A stretch of 64,000 nucleotides of DNA from UBA4782 sp034429195 (GCA_034429195.1 DAOUGQ010000016.1:62001-126000), one strand, 5' to 3'; positions 7,060 to 15,647 are shown, counted from the first letter of the stretch. Translations and numbers: made by a program. Notes: a model not told the origin generated them from the sequence alone.

Positions 7060-8601
7060 TTATTTCTTCGGACCTTTTTCAACAGGTGGTTTCGCGGTTT
7101 TCGTTGGTTTATGGGTTGGTTTCAATTTGGGTTGTAATTCCTGTTTGATCTGTCCCCAGCCCATGCCTGATTCGCGCATGGCAAAGATCTCTTCAACGGG
7201 GACTTCCGTTTCCTGTGACAGACTATAAGCCAGGTCGATTTCGCCAAAACCATTGCTGAGGCAGAACCAGTTCATAATCTCTTCGTACGGTACACCATAT
7301 CTCTCAGAGAGGGTGATGGCTTCTGGTTGTTGTTTTTCTTCGGAGCCACAGATACCGTTATCACGCGGTTCTTCTGTTTCTATCGGTTCCGGTTCGATAG
7401 TTTCCGAAATATCCAGAGTAACTTCGGGTCCAACGGTTGGCTCGACCACAACTGGTGGTTTTCCTTCATCTGAGTAAAGAGAAATTTCCAAAGCCAGCCA
7501 GCTTCCATCATCCAGTACTGTGAACCTGACTTCTACTTCACTACCAGCAGCTAATCCATCATCCAGCTCGGTATCATCATTAATAATAATATTTTGGCCA
7601 CTAACAACCCAGGCAGAATCACCAATGCTATCAATCACGCCAGAGAAGCAAAGGATCTCTTTATCCATTTTGGATAATTTGATCATATCCGCCACGCGTT
7701 CTCCAGTTTCCAAAATGCGACCGACAACATGGATGGAATCTCCCACAACGGGATCACCATTGATACTGGTTTCTTCTGTTACCTGGAAGGAAACACCATT
7801 TACCACCCAGGTACCATCTGCACCTTGACTTTCTAAAATTCCTTTCAAGCTGAAATCATATGCAGGGTCATCCACGGTACCCTCGTCGCTGGCTAGAGTA
7901 ACCTGCCCAGGTGTCAGAAAGACTTCATTATCTTCGTTGCTTACTGCAACTTCGCCATCGGTGACAGAAAAACGTGAGAGACCAGGGTTGGGAACGCTCA
8001 CCTGAAAAACTGTACCATGCACTTGAGCAGTGCCAGTTTGCGTTCGCACCAGGTATTCACCGCCCTTGCTTAGTGGCACCACCCAATGTGTGGTTTCGCC
8101 AGCAGTTTGAAATACCACAGCCTGAAGTACCTCATTCTTGTAATCCAGCGTGATAATATTTATTTCGGCATCATCGCCTACTTCAACGATCGAACCATCA
8201 GGATAAGTTAAGAGTACACTGGAATCAGTGTACGTACGCAGGCTATCTCCAGCAGCAATTTTGTCATTATTTTCGGCAAGCTCCCAGCTTTCTCCTGCAT
8301 CAGTAGAAATTTCCACGATCCCCGAAATATTTCCCAGACGGGCAGCCTGTACATTTCGGGTTCTAAAGAAAAGGGAAATAACCAATGCCAGGATCATGAC
8401 ACCCACTACAGCGGTTACGCCTGCTGCAGCTATGATCCACTTTAAATGTGTTCGCGGTTTAAGGATAGCCATACGGAGTTGCTTTGCCTGCTGTTGCGCT
8501 TTCTCAGCAGACATTACCGGGTGTTCCACTTGTTGAACCTGTTTGATCAGGATTTCGTCCTGATCGGTTTCTTCATGTTGTATATTCATCTCTTCGTTCA
8601 T
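7060..8601 (-). CDS. membrane-anchored FecR-domain protein, partner of an ECF sigma factor
   Basis: 513 residues. A cytoplasmic N-terminus (1-52) precedes one membrane helix (about 53-80). Then come a FecR-like domain (about 90-245; PDGSIVEVGDDAEI, GTVFQVSVPNPG), two DUF5666-like beta repeats (about 250-385; each has a WVV-G segment), a Pro/Glu-rich linker, a small C-terminal helical part (about 425-490), and a Lys/Pro-rich tail. Its start overlaps the stop of the sigma gene (ATGA). FecR proteins regulate the cognate ECF sigma factor across the membrane, so this is probably the anti-sigma or sensor partner. The signal is unknown; a classical anti-sigma zinc motif is not visible at the N-terminus. 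Confidence 0.85.
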   Translation of the reverse strand: MNEEMNIQHEETDQDEILIKQVQQVEHPVMSAEKAQQQAKQLRMAILKPRTHLKWIIAAAGVTAVVGVMILALVISLFFRTRNVQAARLGNISGIVEISTDAGESWELAENNDKIAAGDSLRTYTDSSVLLTYPDGSIVEVGDDAEINIITLDYKNEVLQAVVFQTAGETTHWVVPLSKGGEYLVRTQTGTAQVHGTVFQVSVPNPGLSRFSVTDGEVAVSNEDNEVFLTPGQVTLASDEGTVDDPAYDFSLKGILESQGADGTWVVNGVSFQVTEETSINGDPVVGDSIHVVGRILETGERVADMIKLSKMDKEILCFSGVIDSIGDSAWVVSGQNIIINDDTELDDGLAAGSEVEVRFTVLDDGSWLALEISLYSDEGKPPVVVEPTVGPEVTLDISETIEPEPIETEEPRDNGICGSEEKQQPEAITLSERYGVPYEEIMNWFCLSNGFGEIDLAYSLSQETEVPVEEIFAMRESGMGWGQIKQELQPKLKPTHKPTKTAKPPVEKGPKK

Positions 8602-9146
8602 AACACACCTCTTTCGAGTAATTGCTTTCTCAAAGATTGAATTGCTCTTCGCTGTAATCCCTTGACTGAATCTTCACTGCGTTGGATTGCTCTGGCGGTA
8701 TCCTGCAGGTTTAATCCATTTATAAAGCGCAAGATCAAGACTTCTTGCTGATCAACAGGAAGGAATCGTATTGCCTGGGCTAATATTGAATGATCCAGTC
8801 TTTTTTCGGTGTGGTCTTCAGGGAGTGGTAAAGGATCGGTATACGCTTCAGTCAATTGCACCTCTGGGTGAAGTGCATGATGCCGGTACCAGTCGTATAG
8901 CACCCGCCGTGAAATCTGGTACAACCAGGCGTCTATACTTCCGGTTCCTGGTCGAAAATCAGATATCGATTTGACCATTCGCAAAAAGACCTCAGATGTA
9001 AGATCTTCTGCGCTAGGGATGGAACCGGTGCGGTAGTATAAAAAGCGAAAAATACTCTGATGGTAATGTTCGTACAGACGCGTCATGGCATCCGGATTGC
9101 CCCGGCTGGCTGCGATAATGGTACCTTCCAATGATGTATCCGTCAT
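8598..9146 (-). CDS. ECF-family RNA polymerase sigma factor
   Basis: 182 residues. Sigma region 2 occupies about 24-95 (RLYEHYHQSIFRFLYYR, SAEDLTSEVFLRM, WLYQISRRVLYDWYRH) and region 4 about 120-175 (LPVDQQEVLILRFINGLNLQ, then the recognition helix around RSEDSVKGLQRRA). An AGGA ribosome site stands 8 nt before the ATG. It directs RNA polymerase to a stress or envelope regulon (family knowledge). It is translationally coupled to the FecR-domain gene that follows. The upstream 9147-9395 stretch holds possible -10 boxes on the minus strand (TATACT near 9230) but no unambiguous promoter. Confidence 0.92.
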   Translation of the reverse strand: MTDTSLEGTIIAASRGNPDAMTRLYEHYHQSIFRFLYYRTGSIPSAEDLTSEVFLRMVKSISDFRPGTGSIDAWLYQISRRVLYDWYRHHALHPEVQLTEAYTDPLPLPEDHTEKRLDHSILAQAIRFLPVDQQEVLILRFINGLNLQDTARAIQRSEDSVKGLQRRAIQSLRKQLLERGVL

Positions 9147-9395
9147 GATGTGTTCCTGGTGCAGCTACTCAATATCAATTAACGTACATAACGACAAAAA
9201 GAGTCGTAGTATGCCCATATTTAGTATAAGAAAATTTGTCTCAAATCAAACCGTTATCTTTAACCCAATTCTTCACCATCTGTGAAAAGGAAGCTCTGAA
9301 ATGTTCAGGAAAAGGTCACTTTTGAATTTTCATGCCAACTTCTGCCTCATGGCTTTACAGAATTGCAAGGTTGGCTATTTTACTCCCTTACAATC

Positions 9396-9425
9396 TTGAC
9401 AACCCTCCCTTCCGTCTCGTATAAG
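9396..9425 (+). promoter_or_regulatory. promoter of the 9500 lipoprotein
   Basis: TTGACA (9396-9401), 18 bp, TATAAG (9420-9425). The remainder of the 353-bp gap 9147-9499 shows no gene. Confidence 0.65.
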
Positions 9426-9430
9426 TAAAA

Positions 9431-9462
9431 TGACCGGTCAATTTCAGACACCTCCAGGTGTC
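9431..9462 (+). promoter_or_regulatory. two operator-like palindromes after the promoter
   Basis: TGACCGGTCA at 9431-9440 is a perfect 10-bp palindrome placed at the expected transcript start. GACACCTCCAGGTGTC at 9447-9462 is a 7-2-7 inverted repeat just after it. Both fit repressor sites (the first resembles TetR-type operators); the second could also form an RNA hairpin. Confidence 0.5.
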
Positions 9463-9499
9463 ATCCCCCCTGTGCGCAGGAAGACGAAAGGAGTATGAG

Positions 9500-10234
9500 A
9501 TGAACCGCAAGTTGTTGATCGCCATTTTGGCAATTCTGGCTTTAAGTTCAGCATGCAACTTGAACAATCCGTTCAAATCGGAATTGGTAACACCAACAGC
9601 GGCACCTACACAAACCCCCATCCCAGAGGAAAAATCCGTCAAATCTTTGTATGACGATTTTCTAACCGCTGATGAGGGGTGGTCGGATGCTTTCGCTGTT
9701 ACTACTGCTGCCTTACCGGGTGCGATGCTATCGAGCATCAATACGCAGTCTGGTGAGCTATCCATCGATCTGCAGGATAAAGAAACATACCTTTACACCT
9801 TCTATAAAAACCCTTCGACTGCAGATGTAGTCATTGAAGCAAAAATGAGAGGAGCTGGAAATCAAGAAAATGCAATGGCTTTAGTATGCCGGGCAAAAAA
9901 TGATCAATCAGCCTGGTATGAATTCCGCGTGGATAGTCAAAATGTGTACTATATCTACCGTTATGATAAGAGTCTAAAAGAAACAGGTGATAATCCGTAT
10001 GTTCAACTGGAGAGAGGTGGATTGCGGAAGGATATATATTCTCCGTCTGAGTACAATACCATAAAAGCAACCTGCAAAGGAAACCAGCTCAGCCTGGAAG
10101 TAAATGGCAATTCAGTCACCACAGTAACCGATGGAACACTCTCCGAAGCTGGATTGGTGGGTATAGGAGCCATGTCATTTAATATCCTCCCCTCGACTAT
10201 TAAAGTGGATTATTTCTCCTACGGTCAACCCTAG
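9500..10234 (+). CDS. lipoprotein with a lectin-like beta-sandwich domain
   Basis: 244 residues from ATG 9500 (AAAGGAG upstream). Signal peptide with lipobox ending ALSSAC (Cys19), then a Thr/Pro-rich linker (about 28-45), and a beta-rich domain (about 50-244) containing YDDF, LYTFYKNPS, ALVCRAKNDQSAWYEF and a terminal IKVDYFSYGQP. This layout matches the DUF1080/concanavalin-like domains that bind or process glycans. It is anchored outside the membrane. Catalytic residues cannot be assigned. It is monocistronic, between its own promoter with palindromes and a strong terminator. Confidence 0.8.
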   Translation: MNRKLLIAILAILALSSACNLNNPFKSELVTPTAAPTQTPIPEEKSVKSLYDDFLTADEGWSDAFAVTTAALPGAMLSSINTQSGELSIDLQDKETYLYTFYKNPSTADVVIEAKMRGAGNQENAMALVCRAKNDQSAWYEFRVDSQNVYYIYRYDKSLKETGDNPYVQLERGGLRKDIYSPSEYNTIKATCKGNQLSLEVNGNSVTTVTDGTLSEAGLVGIGAMSFNILPSTIKVDYFSYGQP

Positions 10235-10254
10235 TCACTGGGTTTAACATGAAA

Positions 10255-10290
10255 ACACCCTGAAGTCGAAATACTTCAGGGTGTACCATG
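10255..10290 (+). terminator. bidirectional intrinsic terminator
   Basis: Perfect 12-bp stem ACACCCTGAAGT / ACTTCAGGGTGT (10255-10266 with 10273-10284) with a 6-nt loop, between the convergent lipoprotein and MFS genes. TTTT follows on the minus strand and TTTTT a few bases on along the plus strand. Confidence 0.8.
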
Positions 10291-10311
10291 TTTTTCAGGA
10301 ATAAGTAAAAT

Positions 10312-11667
10312 TCAAGCAATACTTGCTTCTGCTTCAACCTGGGCAGGTTCAACCTGCACATGATCGGGCATAATGGTCTCCACATTTCTGATTGCTGGAA
10401 TAAAATATCCAGAGACTCCCACCAGAGCTGTCATGATCCCACAAATGACCATCAAAAATCCCATACCTGCACCCGGTCCAGTGCCAACCAGCCAGCTGAA
10501 GGTATTCGACAGGTTACTGTTGGATCTCATGGCTGGTTCGAGTACATAATCTGCCAGAGTGCCCCCTATGATCGGTGAAATCGGGTTGGTGAACCAGGCA
10601 ATCAATCGCCGGGCTGAAAAAACGCGCCCCTGAATATCTGGTGCTACTTTTGACTGCCAGATAGCTTGATTGGATGCATTGAGGATTTGCGAGGAGAAAT
10701 GACCCAGCGAAGCAGCTACAATCCAGGCTGGAAGACCAAACTTGAAACCCATAATGGTCATGCCAACCAACCCGAAAAATGTCCAGGAACCGAGTACTCC
10801 GTGAATTCGTTTTTTGAACCCACCCCATGCGCTCATTGCAACACTGCCTACGATTGCACCAACTGCTCCTGCGGTTTGCACACTTCCAAAAATGAGAGAA
10901 TTTTGGTTGGTTTTTGCCAGGATCATAGGTGACAATACCGTGAAGGCTATCCCAGAAAAAAGATTTCCAAAGAAGAAGATCATTTGCAGTCCCAACATAC
11001 TGGGTCGAGTGAAGATATAACGAAAGCCAAAGACAGCTTCTTTCCATAGACTCCCCTGTGCCTGTTTTCCTTCCTCTGATTGTCTGGGTTGGGGAATGTG
11101 AACGATTAATAAAGTGCCTACAGCAAAAAAGAATGTCACAATATCGATGATCAAAAGCCCAGATAATTGAATTGCTGGGAGAAGCGCACCTGCTAACATG
11201 GGTGCCACTACCCCAGGACCTGCTTCTATTAATGCCATCAACCCGTTAACACGACCCAATTGTTCTTTGGGTATCATTGTACTGATTGTGGCTGAGTATG
11301 CAGGCCATTGGAAGGTATTGCCAATACCATTCAGAACTGCAGCGATGTATAAATGCCAAAATTCAAGTTTGCCAGTTAAAAACAGAATAAAAATACCTGT
11401 GGTGGCAATTACTGCGGTCAAGTCGCTCAACATCATCATTAACTTGCGATTGTAGCGGTCAACCATTGCTCCAGCAAATGGGGAGATAATCAAGAAGGGG
11501 GTAACAAAGAATACCTGCATCAACCCCATGGCGGTAGCGCTTTCGGTTTGTTGATACATCCAAATAGTTAAACCAAAATGTGACATGGTGGATGCCAGCA
11601 CTGATACGATTTGCCCAATCCAGATATAAATAAAGGCTGACATGCCTGAAGGCTTGCTGCTTTGCAT
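10312..11667 (-). CDS. MFS exporter (MFS_3 / EntS-like), paralogue of the 1817 gene
   Basis: 451 residues from the ATG at 11667, which has GGAG 5 nt upstream; an ATG at 11709 in the same frame would add 14 residues. About 12 membrane helices; motif GAMVDRYNRKLM at about 65-76; the segment VAPDIQGRVFSARR (about 340) aligns with VPGDVQGRVFAVRE in the 1817 paralogue. Export of a small molecule is expected, substrate unknown. It lies 48 bp behind azlD and may share its transcript. Unlike its paralogue it has no attenuator leader. Confidence 0.9.
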   Translation of the reverse strand: MQSSKPSGMSAFIYIWIGQIVSVLASTMSHFGLTIWMYQQTESATAMGLMQVFFVTPFLIISPFAGAMVDRYNRKLMMMLSDLTAVIATTGIFILFLTGKLEFWHLYIAAVLNGIGNTFQWPAYSATISTMIPKEQLGRVNGLMALIEAGPGVVAPMLAGALLPAIQLSGLLIIDIVTFFFAVGTLLIVHIPQPRQSEEGKQAQGSLWKEAVFGFRYIFTRPSMLGLQMIFFFGNLFSGIAFTVLSPMILAKTNQNSLIFGSVQTAGAVGAIVGSVAMSAWGGFKKRIHGVLGSWTFFGLVGMTIMGFKFGLPAWIVAASLGHFSSQILNASNQAIWQSKVAPDIQGRVFSARRLIAWFTNPISPIIGGTLADYVLEPAMRSNSNLSNTFSWLVGTGPGAGMGFLMVICGIMTALVGVSGYFIPAIRNVETIMPDHVQVEPAQVEAEASIA

Positions 11668-11715
11668 AGTAACTCCAATGGCTGTTTTTATGAGAAAAAT
11701 CGAAAGCAAATAATA

Positions 11716-12048
11716 TCACAAAAATTTGCTGGCGATGAACAAAACTACCATCCCAGCAGCAATAGTTGCTAAAACGTTGCGAGAGAACCAGGCTACCAGA
11801 ATTGCTACGATACCAGCAATCAAACGGGGATTCATGTAAGGAGGCACCCATTCACTCCCTGGGAGGATAAGTTCAGGGATCGCGATGGCAGTTAATACCG
11901 TAATGGGCACAAAACGTAATGCTTTGGTCAACCAGGTAGGCGGCTGCCAGTGTTTGAACAACCAGATAAATGACAAGCGGATGAGAAAGGTGGTAATCCC
12001 CAATCCGATGATGAGAAACCAGGTGGAAGTTATTTCTTTTCCTTCCAT
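11716..12048 (-). CDS. azlD: AzlD branched-chain amino acid export subunit
   Basis: 110 residues with four hydrophobic helices. The ATG at 12048 gives the family length and overlaps the end of azlC by 19 bp. The segment LRFVPITVLTAIAIPELIL (about 44-62) is typical of AzlD. AzlC and AzlD form a membrane exporter for branched-chain amino acids such as leucine or valine (known from E. coli YgaZH and B. subtilis AzlCD). The following MFS gene may be co-transcribed. Confidence 0.9.
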   Translation of the reverse strand: MEGKEITSTWFLIIGLGITTFLIRLSFIWLFKHWQPPTWLTKALRFVPITVLTAIAIPELILPGSEWVPPYMNPRLIAGIVAILVAWFSRNVLATIAAGMVVLFIASKFL

Positions 12049-12722
12049 AATCCCACTCCCATTCCAATAATTGCTGCCAGCAACATCCCTAGTTTGTAGG
12101 GCAAGCCGAAGAATACCACCGATAAAATTCCCGATACAATCGCAGCAAGCACTGCAGGTTTTTCTCGTAAACTGGGCACAACCAATGCGATGAATACCAA
12201 TGGCAAGGTAAAATCCAAAGGAATGTTGTTGGGCAGGATCGTTCCAACGAAGATTCCCAGGGCAGTACTGACCTGCCAGCATGTCCATAAGGTTAGTCCG
12301 GCACCCAGGAAATACCAATGTTTCTTGTCAATGGAAATCGTCTGGTCATCGTAGTGATGGATCGCGATTGCATACGCTTCATCAGTGAGAAGATACGCTA
12401 AAATGGATTGCCAGTGAGGCGAAAGCCGCTGCACGTAGGGTGCAATTGATGCACTATACAGAGCATGACGTAAATTGACGACAACACCTGTGAGAAAGAT
12501 TACTAATGCGGGTGCACCTGAACCCATCAACTGGACCGCAATGAATTGCGATGAACCTGCAAAGATGATCGAAGACATGGCTTGAGAAATACCAGCAGAC
12601 AGTCCTGCAGAGAGTGCCAGCGCACCGAAGATCATGCCAAAAGGTGCCACTCCCAACAATAAGGGAAGTTCATCCCGAACACCGTACCAGAATTCAGAAA
12701 TGGAAGATGGGAAAGCTTTCAA
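12030..12722 (-). CDS. azlC: AzlC branched-chain amino acid exporter
   Basis: 230 residues. Signature segments PLLLGVAPFGMIFGALA (20-36), IFAGSSQFIAVQLM (53-66) and NLRHALYSASIAP (82-94) match AzlC/YgaZ. About six membrane helices. It is the large subunit of the AzlCD exporter. The first codon of the frame is TTG at 12722; no ribosome site precedes it, and TAAAAT (12736-12731) stands 8 nt upstream, so the start may be leaderless or slightly misplaced. Confidence 0.92.
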   Translation of the reverse strand: MKAFPSSISEFWYGVRDELPLLLGVAPFGMIFGALALSAGLSAGISQAMSSIIFAGSSQFIAVQLMGSGAPALVIFLTGVVVNLRHALYSASIAPYVQRLSPHWQSILAYLLTDEAYAIAIHHYDDQTISIDKKHWYFLGAGLTLWTCWQVSTALGIFVGTILPNNIPLDFTLPLVFIALVVPSLREKPAVLAAIVSGILSVVFFGLPYKLGMLLAAIIGMGVGLWKEKK

Positions 12723-12730
12723 TTATTACA

Positions 12731-12759
12731 ATTTTACTTAAGTTTTACGATATAGTGAA
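12731..12759 (-). promoter_or_regulatory. promoter of the azlC-azlD-MFS unit
   Basis: TTCACT (12759-12754), 17 bp, TAAAAT (12736-12731), ending 8 nt before the TTG start of azlC. Confidence 0.5.
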
Positions 12760-12883
12760 TATATTAAGGTTTGGTCTGATATTGCAGCAATGACCTTCAG
12801 AAATCTGGTTTGTCATGCTTAGCGATCAGGGGTGTGAAAAGATTTGTAAGCAATTTTTACGGAGAAAGTAGAAAGTTGTCAGT

Positions 12884-13462
12884 TTATTCGACTTTGGTTT
12901 GATGTACCAGCCTGACCAACTTTTTCAACAAAATTTCAATAAGCTTGATGGCAAAAGGGTCCGTCAAATCGCGGTTTTCATCGAACTTGATAACGGGTTC
13001 ATTTTGGATCAATACTTCAGGATGATTCACACCGGGCATATCCAACTTTTGCAACACCTGTCGCAGGTGAGATTGCGAACGTGCTGTGCCATACCTGCCA
13101 CCTACACCGATGATGGCAAAGGGTTTTCCTGCGAGTGGATAAGTGGGGTAGGGTTCATTGCGAGGTGCGCGGGATGCCCAATCGATAGCGTTCTTCAGTA
13201 CACCAGTGAAAGAAGAATTGTATTCCGGGCTTGCAAACAAGATGGCATCTGATTCGAAGACTTTCTTGCGAAATTCAAGTACGGGTAGTGGAAATCCTTC
13301 TTTTTCTATATCGCCGTTGTAAAGGGGAAGATCAGTAAGAGGTACGATCTCCATATTCACATTGTCTGGCAGAAGTTTCTGGGCAATTTCAAGCAATCGT
13401 GTGTTATAAGATGCCTTTCGTAAACTTCCTGAAATCCCTATGAATGATAATGGTTGATCCAT
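12884..13462 (-). CDS. NAD(P)H-dependent FMN reductase (flavodoxin-like fold)
   Basis: 192 residues from ATG 13462 (GGAG 6 nt upstream); an ATG 12 nt earlier is in frame. FMN phosphate loop GISGSLRKASYNTRLL (near the N-terminus), then SPEYNSSFTGVLKNAIDWAS, the signature of the FMN_red family (ChrR, YieF, azoreductase relatives), and GVGGRYGTARSQ. It reduces FMN, quinones, azo dyes or metals with NAD(P)H, in the cytoplasm. It is divergent from the ArsR-type regulator of the sulfur operon and has an inverted repeat over its promoter. Confidence 0.9.
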   Translation of the reverse strand: MDQPLSFIGISGSLRKASYNTRLLEIAQKLLPDNVNMEIVPLTDLPLYNGDIEKEGFPLPVLEFRKKVFESDAILFASPEYNSSFTGVLKNAIDWASRAPRNEPYPTYPLAGKPFAIIGVGGRYGTARSQSHLRQVLQKLDMPGVNHPEVLIQNEPVIKFDENRDLTDPFAIKLIEILLKKLVRLVHQTKVE

Positions 13463-13490
13463 GTTTATCTCCATACACGATTATTTAAGA

Positions 13491-13519
13491 ATAATAACCG
13501 GTACGCATGGTTATTTCAA
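13491..13519 (-). promoter_or_regulatory. promoter with embedded operator for the FMN reductase
   Basis: TTGAAA (13519-13514), 17 bp, TATTAT (13496-13491). The inverted repeat AATAACC-N9-GGTTATT (13493-13499 and 13509-13515) overlaps both hexamers, as a repressor site would. Confidence 0.6.
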
Positions 13520-13642
13520 GAATTTTGCGCAATATTTACGCCATTTATGCGTATGATTAAAGGCATGATGAAATAATGACAAATATCATGTGAAAGAGCC
13601 TAAAATAAATAATAATATATATATGCATAAGCGAATATATAA

Positions 13643-13660
13643 ATATACAAACATGTATAT
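13643..13660 (+). promoter_or_regulatory. operator-like inverted repeat before arsR
   Basis: ATATACA-AACA-TGTATAT is a perfect 7-4-7 inverted repeat 20 bp before the GTG start of the ArsR-type gene, within a very AT-rich stretch that should contain its promoter. Autoregulation by the ArsR-family protein is likely. Confidence 0.55.
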
Positions 13661-13679
13661 ATAAAACAAGGAGTTTGTT

Positions 13680-14030
13680 GTGGCAGATACCTTACGTGAA
13701 GAAGTTGTCCGGTTGCATGCTGAAGTATGCAGCGCTGTAGCTGATCCAAACCGGATTCTCATCATTTACAGCCTGGCAGAAAAACCCATGAATGTTGGTG
13801 AATTATCACGTCACCTGGAGATATCCCAACCAGCGGTGTCACGGCATCTCAGAACCTTGCGTGAACGTGGGATGGTAGTAGCCAACCGCGAAGGTCAAAC
13901 GATCACATATTCCCTTGCCGATATGCGAATCGTTCAGGCGCTAGATTTATTGAGAGGAATGTTATCTGATTCCTTAAAAGACAGGGCAGAGATGGCTGAA
14001 CGTGCTTATAACCTTATTGAAGAAATATAA
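13680..14030 (+). CDS. ArsR-family repressor of the sulfur operon
   Basis: 116 residues; GTG start at 13680 with AAGGAG 9 nt upstream. Winged helix-turn-helix: ADPNRILIIYSLAEKPMNVGELSRHL, recognition helix ISQPAVSRHLRTLRERGMV, wing ANREGQTITYSL, then a dimerisation helix. It heads the operon with SQR, TusE and DsrE, so it probably senses sulfide or persulfide. The known sulfur sensors BigR and SqrR use two cysteines; this protein has only one (Cys17, in the first helix), so that dithiol mechanism cannot apply unless it acts between subunits. Confidence 0.88.
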   Translation: MADTLREEVVRLHAEVCSAVADPNRILIIYSLAEKPMNVGELSRHLEISQPAVSRHLRTLRERGMVVANREGQTITYSLADMRIVQALDLLRGMLSDSLKDRAEMAERAYNLIEEI

Positions 14031-14045
14031 AACAGGAGTGTAGCT

Positions 14046-15278
14046 GTGAAAACTTTTCTCATTTTAGGCGCAGGTACTGCTGGAACCATGATGGCAAATA
14101 AAATAGCCAGGCGATTGGATCTAGAAGAGTGGAAAATCATTATCGTTGACCGAGAACCTGCTCATTATTATCAACCAGGATTTCTCTTTGTGCCTTTTGG
14201 TTATTACACTAAAGAAGATGTTACGAAAACAAAAAAGCAATTTATCTCTAATAAAGTGGAATTTGTCATATCGGATATTGAACGGATTGACCCTGATAAT
14301 CAGAAGGTTTTTCTTACTTCCGGTAACCGAGTAATCGATTATGATCATTTGGTGATTGCCACTGGTACCGGGTTGCATCCAGAAGAAACCCCCGGCTTGA
14401 CAGAAACTGGTTGGCGAAAGAATATCTTCGATTTCTACACTCTTGATGGAGCTTTAGCGTTACATAATTTTCTTCAAAAATGGGAGGGTGGAAGGCTTGT
14501 GGTACACGTAACAGAGATGCCCATTAAATGCCCGGTTGCTCCACTCGAATTTTCTTTTTTGGCAGATTATTATCTGCGTCAACGCGGAATCCGGAACAGG
14601 GTTGATCTTGTGCTGGCAACTCCCCTCCCAGGGGCATTTACCAAACCAAAAGCTTCTGCCGTATTGGGAGGTTTATTGGAGAAAAAAGGTATTATGGTGG
14701 TTCCCGATTTTAACATTATGGAAGTTGACAACAGCAAACAGGTAATCCGGGGATATGATGAGCGTGAAGTGCCATATGACCTCTTAGTGACCATTCCATT
14801 GAATATGGGTGCAAGCATAATTTCTGATGCTGGGATGGGAGATGACCTGAATTACGTTCAGGTAGATAAGTTCACGTTGCAATCGAAGAAGTGGGAAAAC
14901 ATCTGGGCTATTGGTGATGCTAATAACATTCCTGCATCAAAAGCCGGGTCGGTATCTCACTTTCAGATGGATGGAGTAATTCAAAATATCCTGCATCATA
15001 TAGAGGGGAAAGAACTGGAAGATAAATTTGATGGTCATGCCAATTGTTATATTGAATCGGGATTTAATAAAGCGTTTTTAATCGATTTCAATTATGATGT
15101 CGAACCATTGGAAGGAACTTATCCAATCCCGGGAATTGGACCATTTTCTCTTCTTAAAGAAACCTGGATCAATCATCTTGGTAAGTTATTCTTCAGATGG
15201 ATGTACTGGAATCTGTTACTACCTGGCAGGAAAATTCCCATGCCTGATAAGTTCAGCATGGTTGGTAAAAAACAATAA
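14046..15278 (+). CDS. sulfide:quinone oxidoreductase-like flavoprotein
   Basis: 410 residues; GTG start at 14046 preceded by AGGAG. FAD-binding GAGTAGTMMA (8-17), second FAD motif IWAIGDANNIPASKAGS (286-302), and a C-terminal amphipathic end (about 368-395) as in membrane-associated SQR. Cys162 in PIKCPVAP is at the place of the SQR active-site cysteine (KCAGAP in characterised enzymes). Cys334 may be the second redox cysteine, although its sequence context is not canonical. Expected reaction: sulfide oxidised to polysulfide or persulfide with electrons passed to quinone. The link to TusE and DsrE proteins supports sulfur handling. Confidence 0.82.
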   Translation: MKTFLILGAGTAGTMMANKIARRLDLEEWKIIIVDREPAHYYQPGFLFVPFGYYTKEDVTKTKKQFISNKVEFVISDIERIDPDNQKVFLTSGNRVIDYDHLVIATGTGLHPEETPGLTETGWRKNIFDFYTLDGALALHNFLQKWEGGRLVVHVTEMPIKCPVAPLEFSFLADYYLRQRGIRNRVDLVLATPLPGAFTKPKASAVLGGLLEKKGIMVVPDFNIMEVDNSKQVIRGYDEREVPYDLLVTIPLNMGASIISDAGMGDDLNYVQVDKFTLQSKKWENIWAIGDANNIPASKAGSVSHFQMDGVIQNILHHIEGKELEDKFDGHANCYIESGFNKAFLIDFNYDVEPLEGTYPIPGIGPFSLLKETWINHLGKLFFRWMYWNLLLPGRKIPMPDKFSMVGKKQ

Positions 15279-15311
15279 TTAATTGCATTGACATTAGCGA
15301 AAGGAGAAAAA

Positions 15312-15617
15312 ATGTCTGATATTCTTGATACCGTTGAATTCAACTCAGAAGGTTACATGAAAAACGCCAAAGAGTGGACACCTGAGATAGGTGCAGCCAT
15401 TGCAAAACGAGAAGGCGTTGAGTTGAACGAGCGTCATTGGGTGGTGATCAATTATGCCCGAAAAGTATACGAAACCACTGGCGATGCTCCTGCAATACGG
15501 AATATCACAAAGAATTCCGGAGTTGATACGAAAGAGCTTTACAGTTTGTTTCCAGGTGGTCCTGCTAAACTGGCAGCAAAGATTTCTGGCTTACCAAAAC
15601 CTACCGGTTGTATTTAA
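15312..15617 (+). CDS. tusE: TusE/DsrC-family sulfur carrier
   Basis: 101 residues from ATG 15312 (AAGGAG upstream). Middle motif RHWVVINYARKVYETTGDAP and the C-terminal arm PKPTGCI match the DsrC/TusE family. The carrier cysteine Cys100 is the penultimate residue. The second cysteine that true DsrC uses for dissimilatory sulfite reduction, 11 residues before it, is Ala89. It should therefore act as a persulfide carrier (TusE-like) that receives sulfur from SQR or DsrE rather than as a DsrAB partner. It lies within the ArsR-SQR-DsrE operon. Confidence 0.9.
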   Translation: MSDILDTVEFNSEGYMKNAKEWTPEIGAAIAKREGVELNERHWVVINYARKVYETTGDAPAIRNITKNSGVDTKELYSLFPGGPAKLAAKISGLPKPTGCI

Positions 15618-15647
15618 ATAACTATCTTAGAGTTAAGGAGTTCCTAC

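Noticed and set aside
6795..7082. 95-codon Phe/Ser-rich frame on the minus strand
   Set aside because: It is the antisense of the lysine-rich gene (AAG/AAA read as CTT/TTT) and crosses a terminator.
10514..11047. 177-codon frame antisense-shifted within the second MFS gene
   Set aside because: It lies wholly inside a well supported MFS gene in another frame and is rich in Cys, Trp and His, as shadow frames often are.
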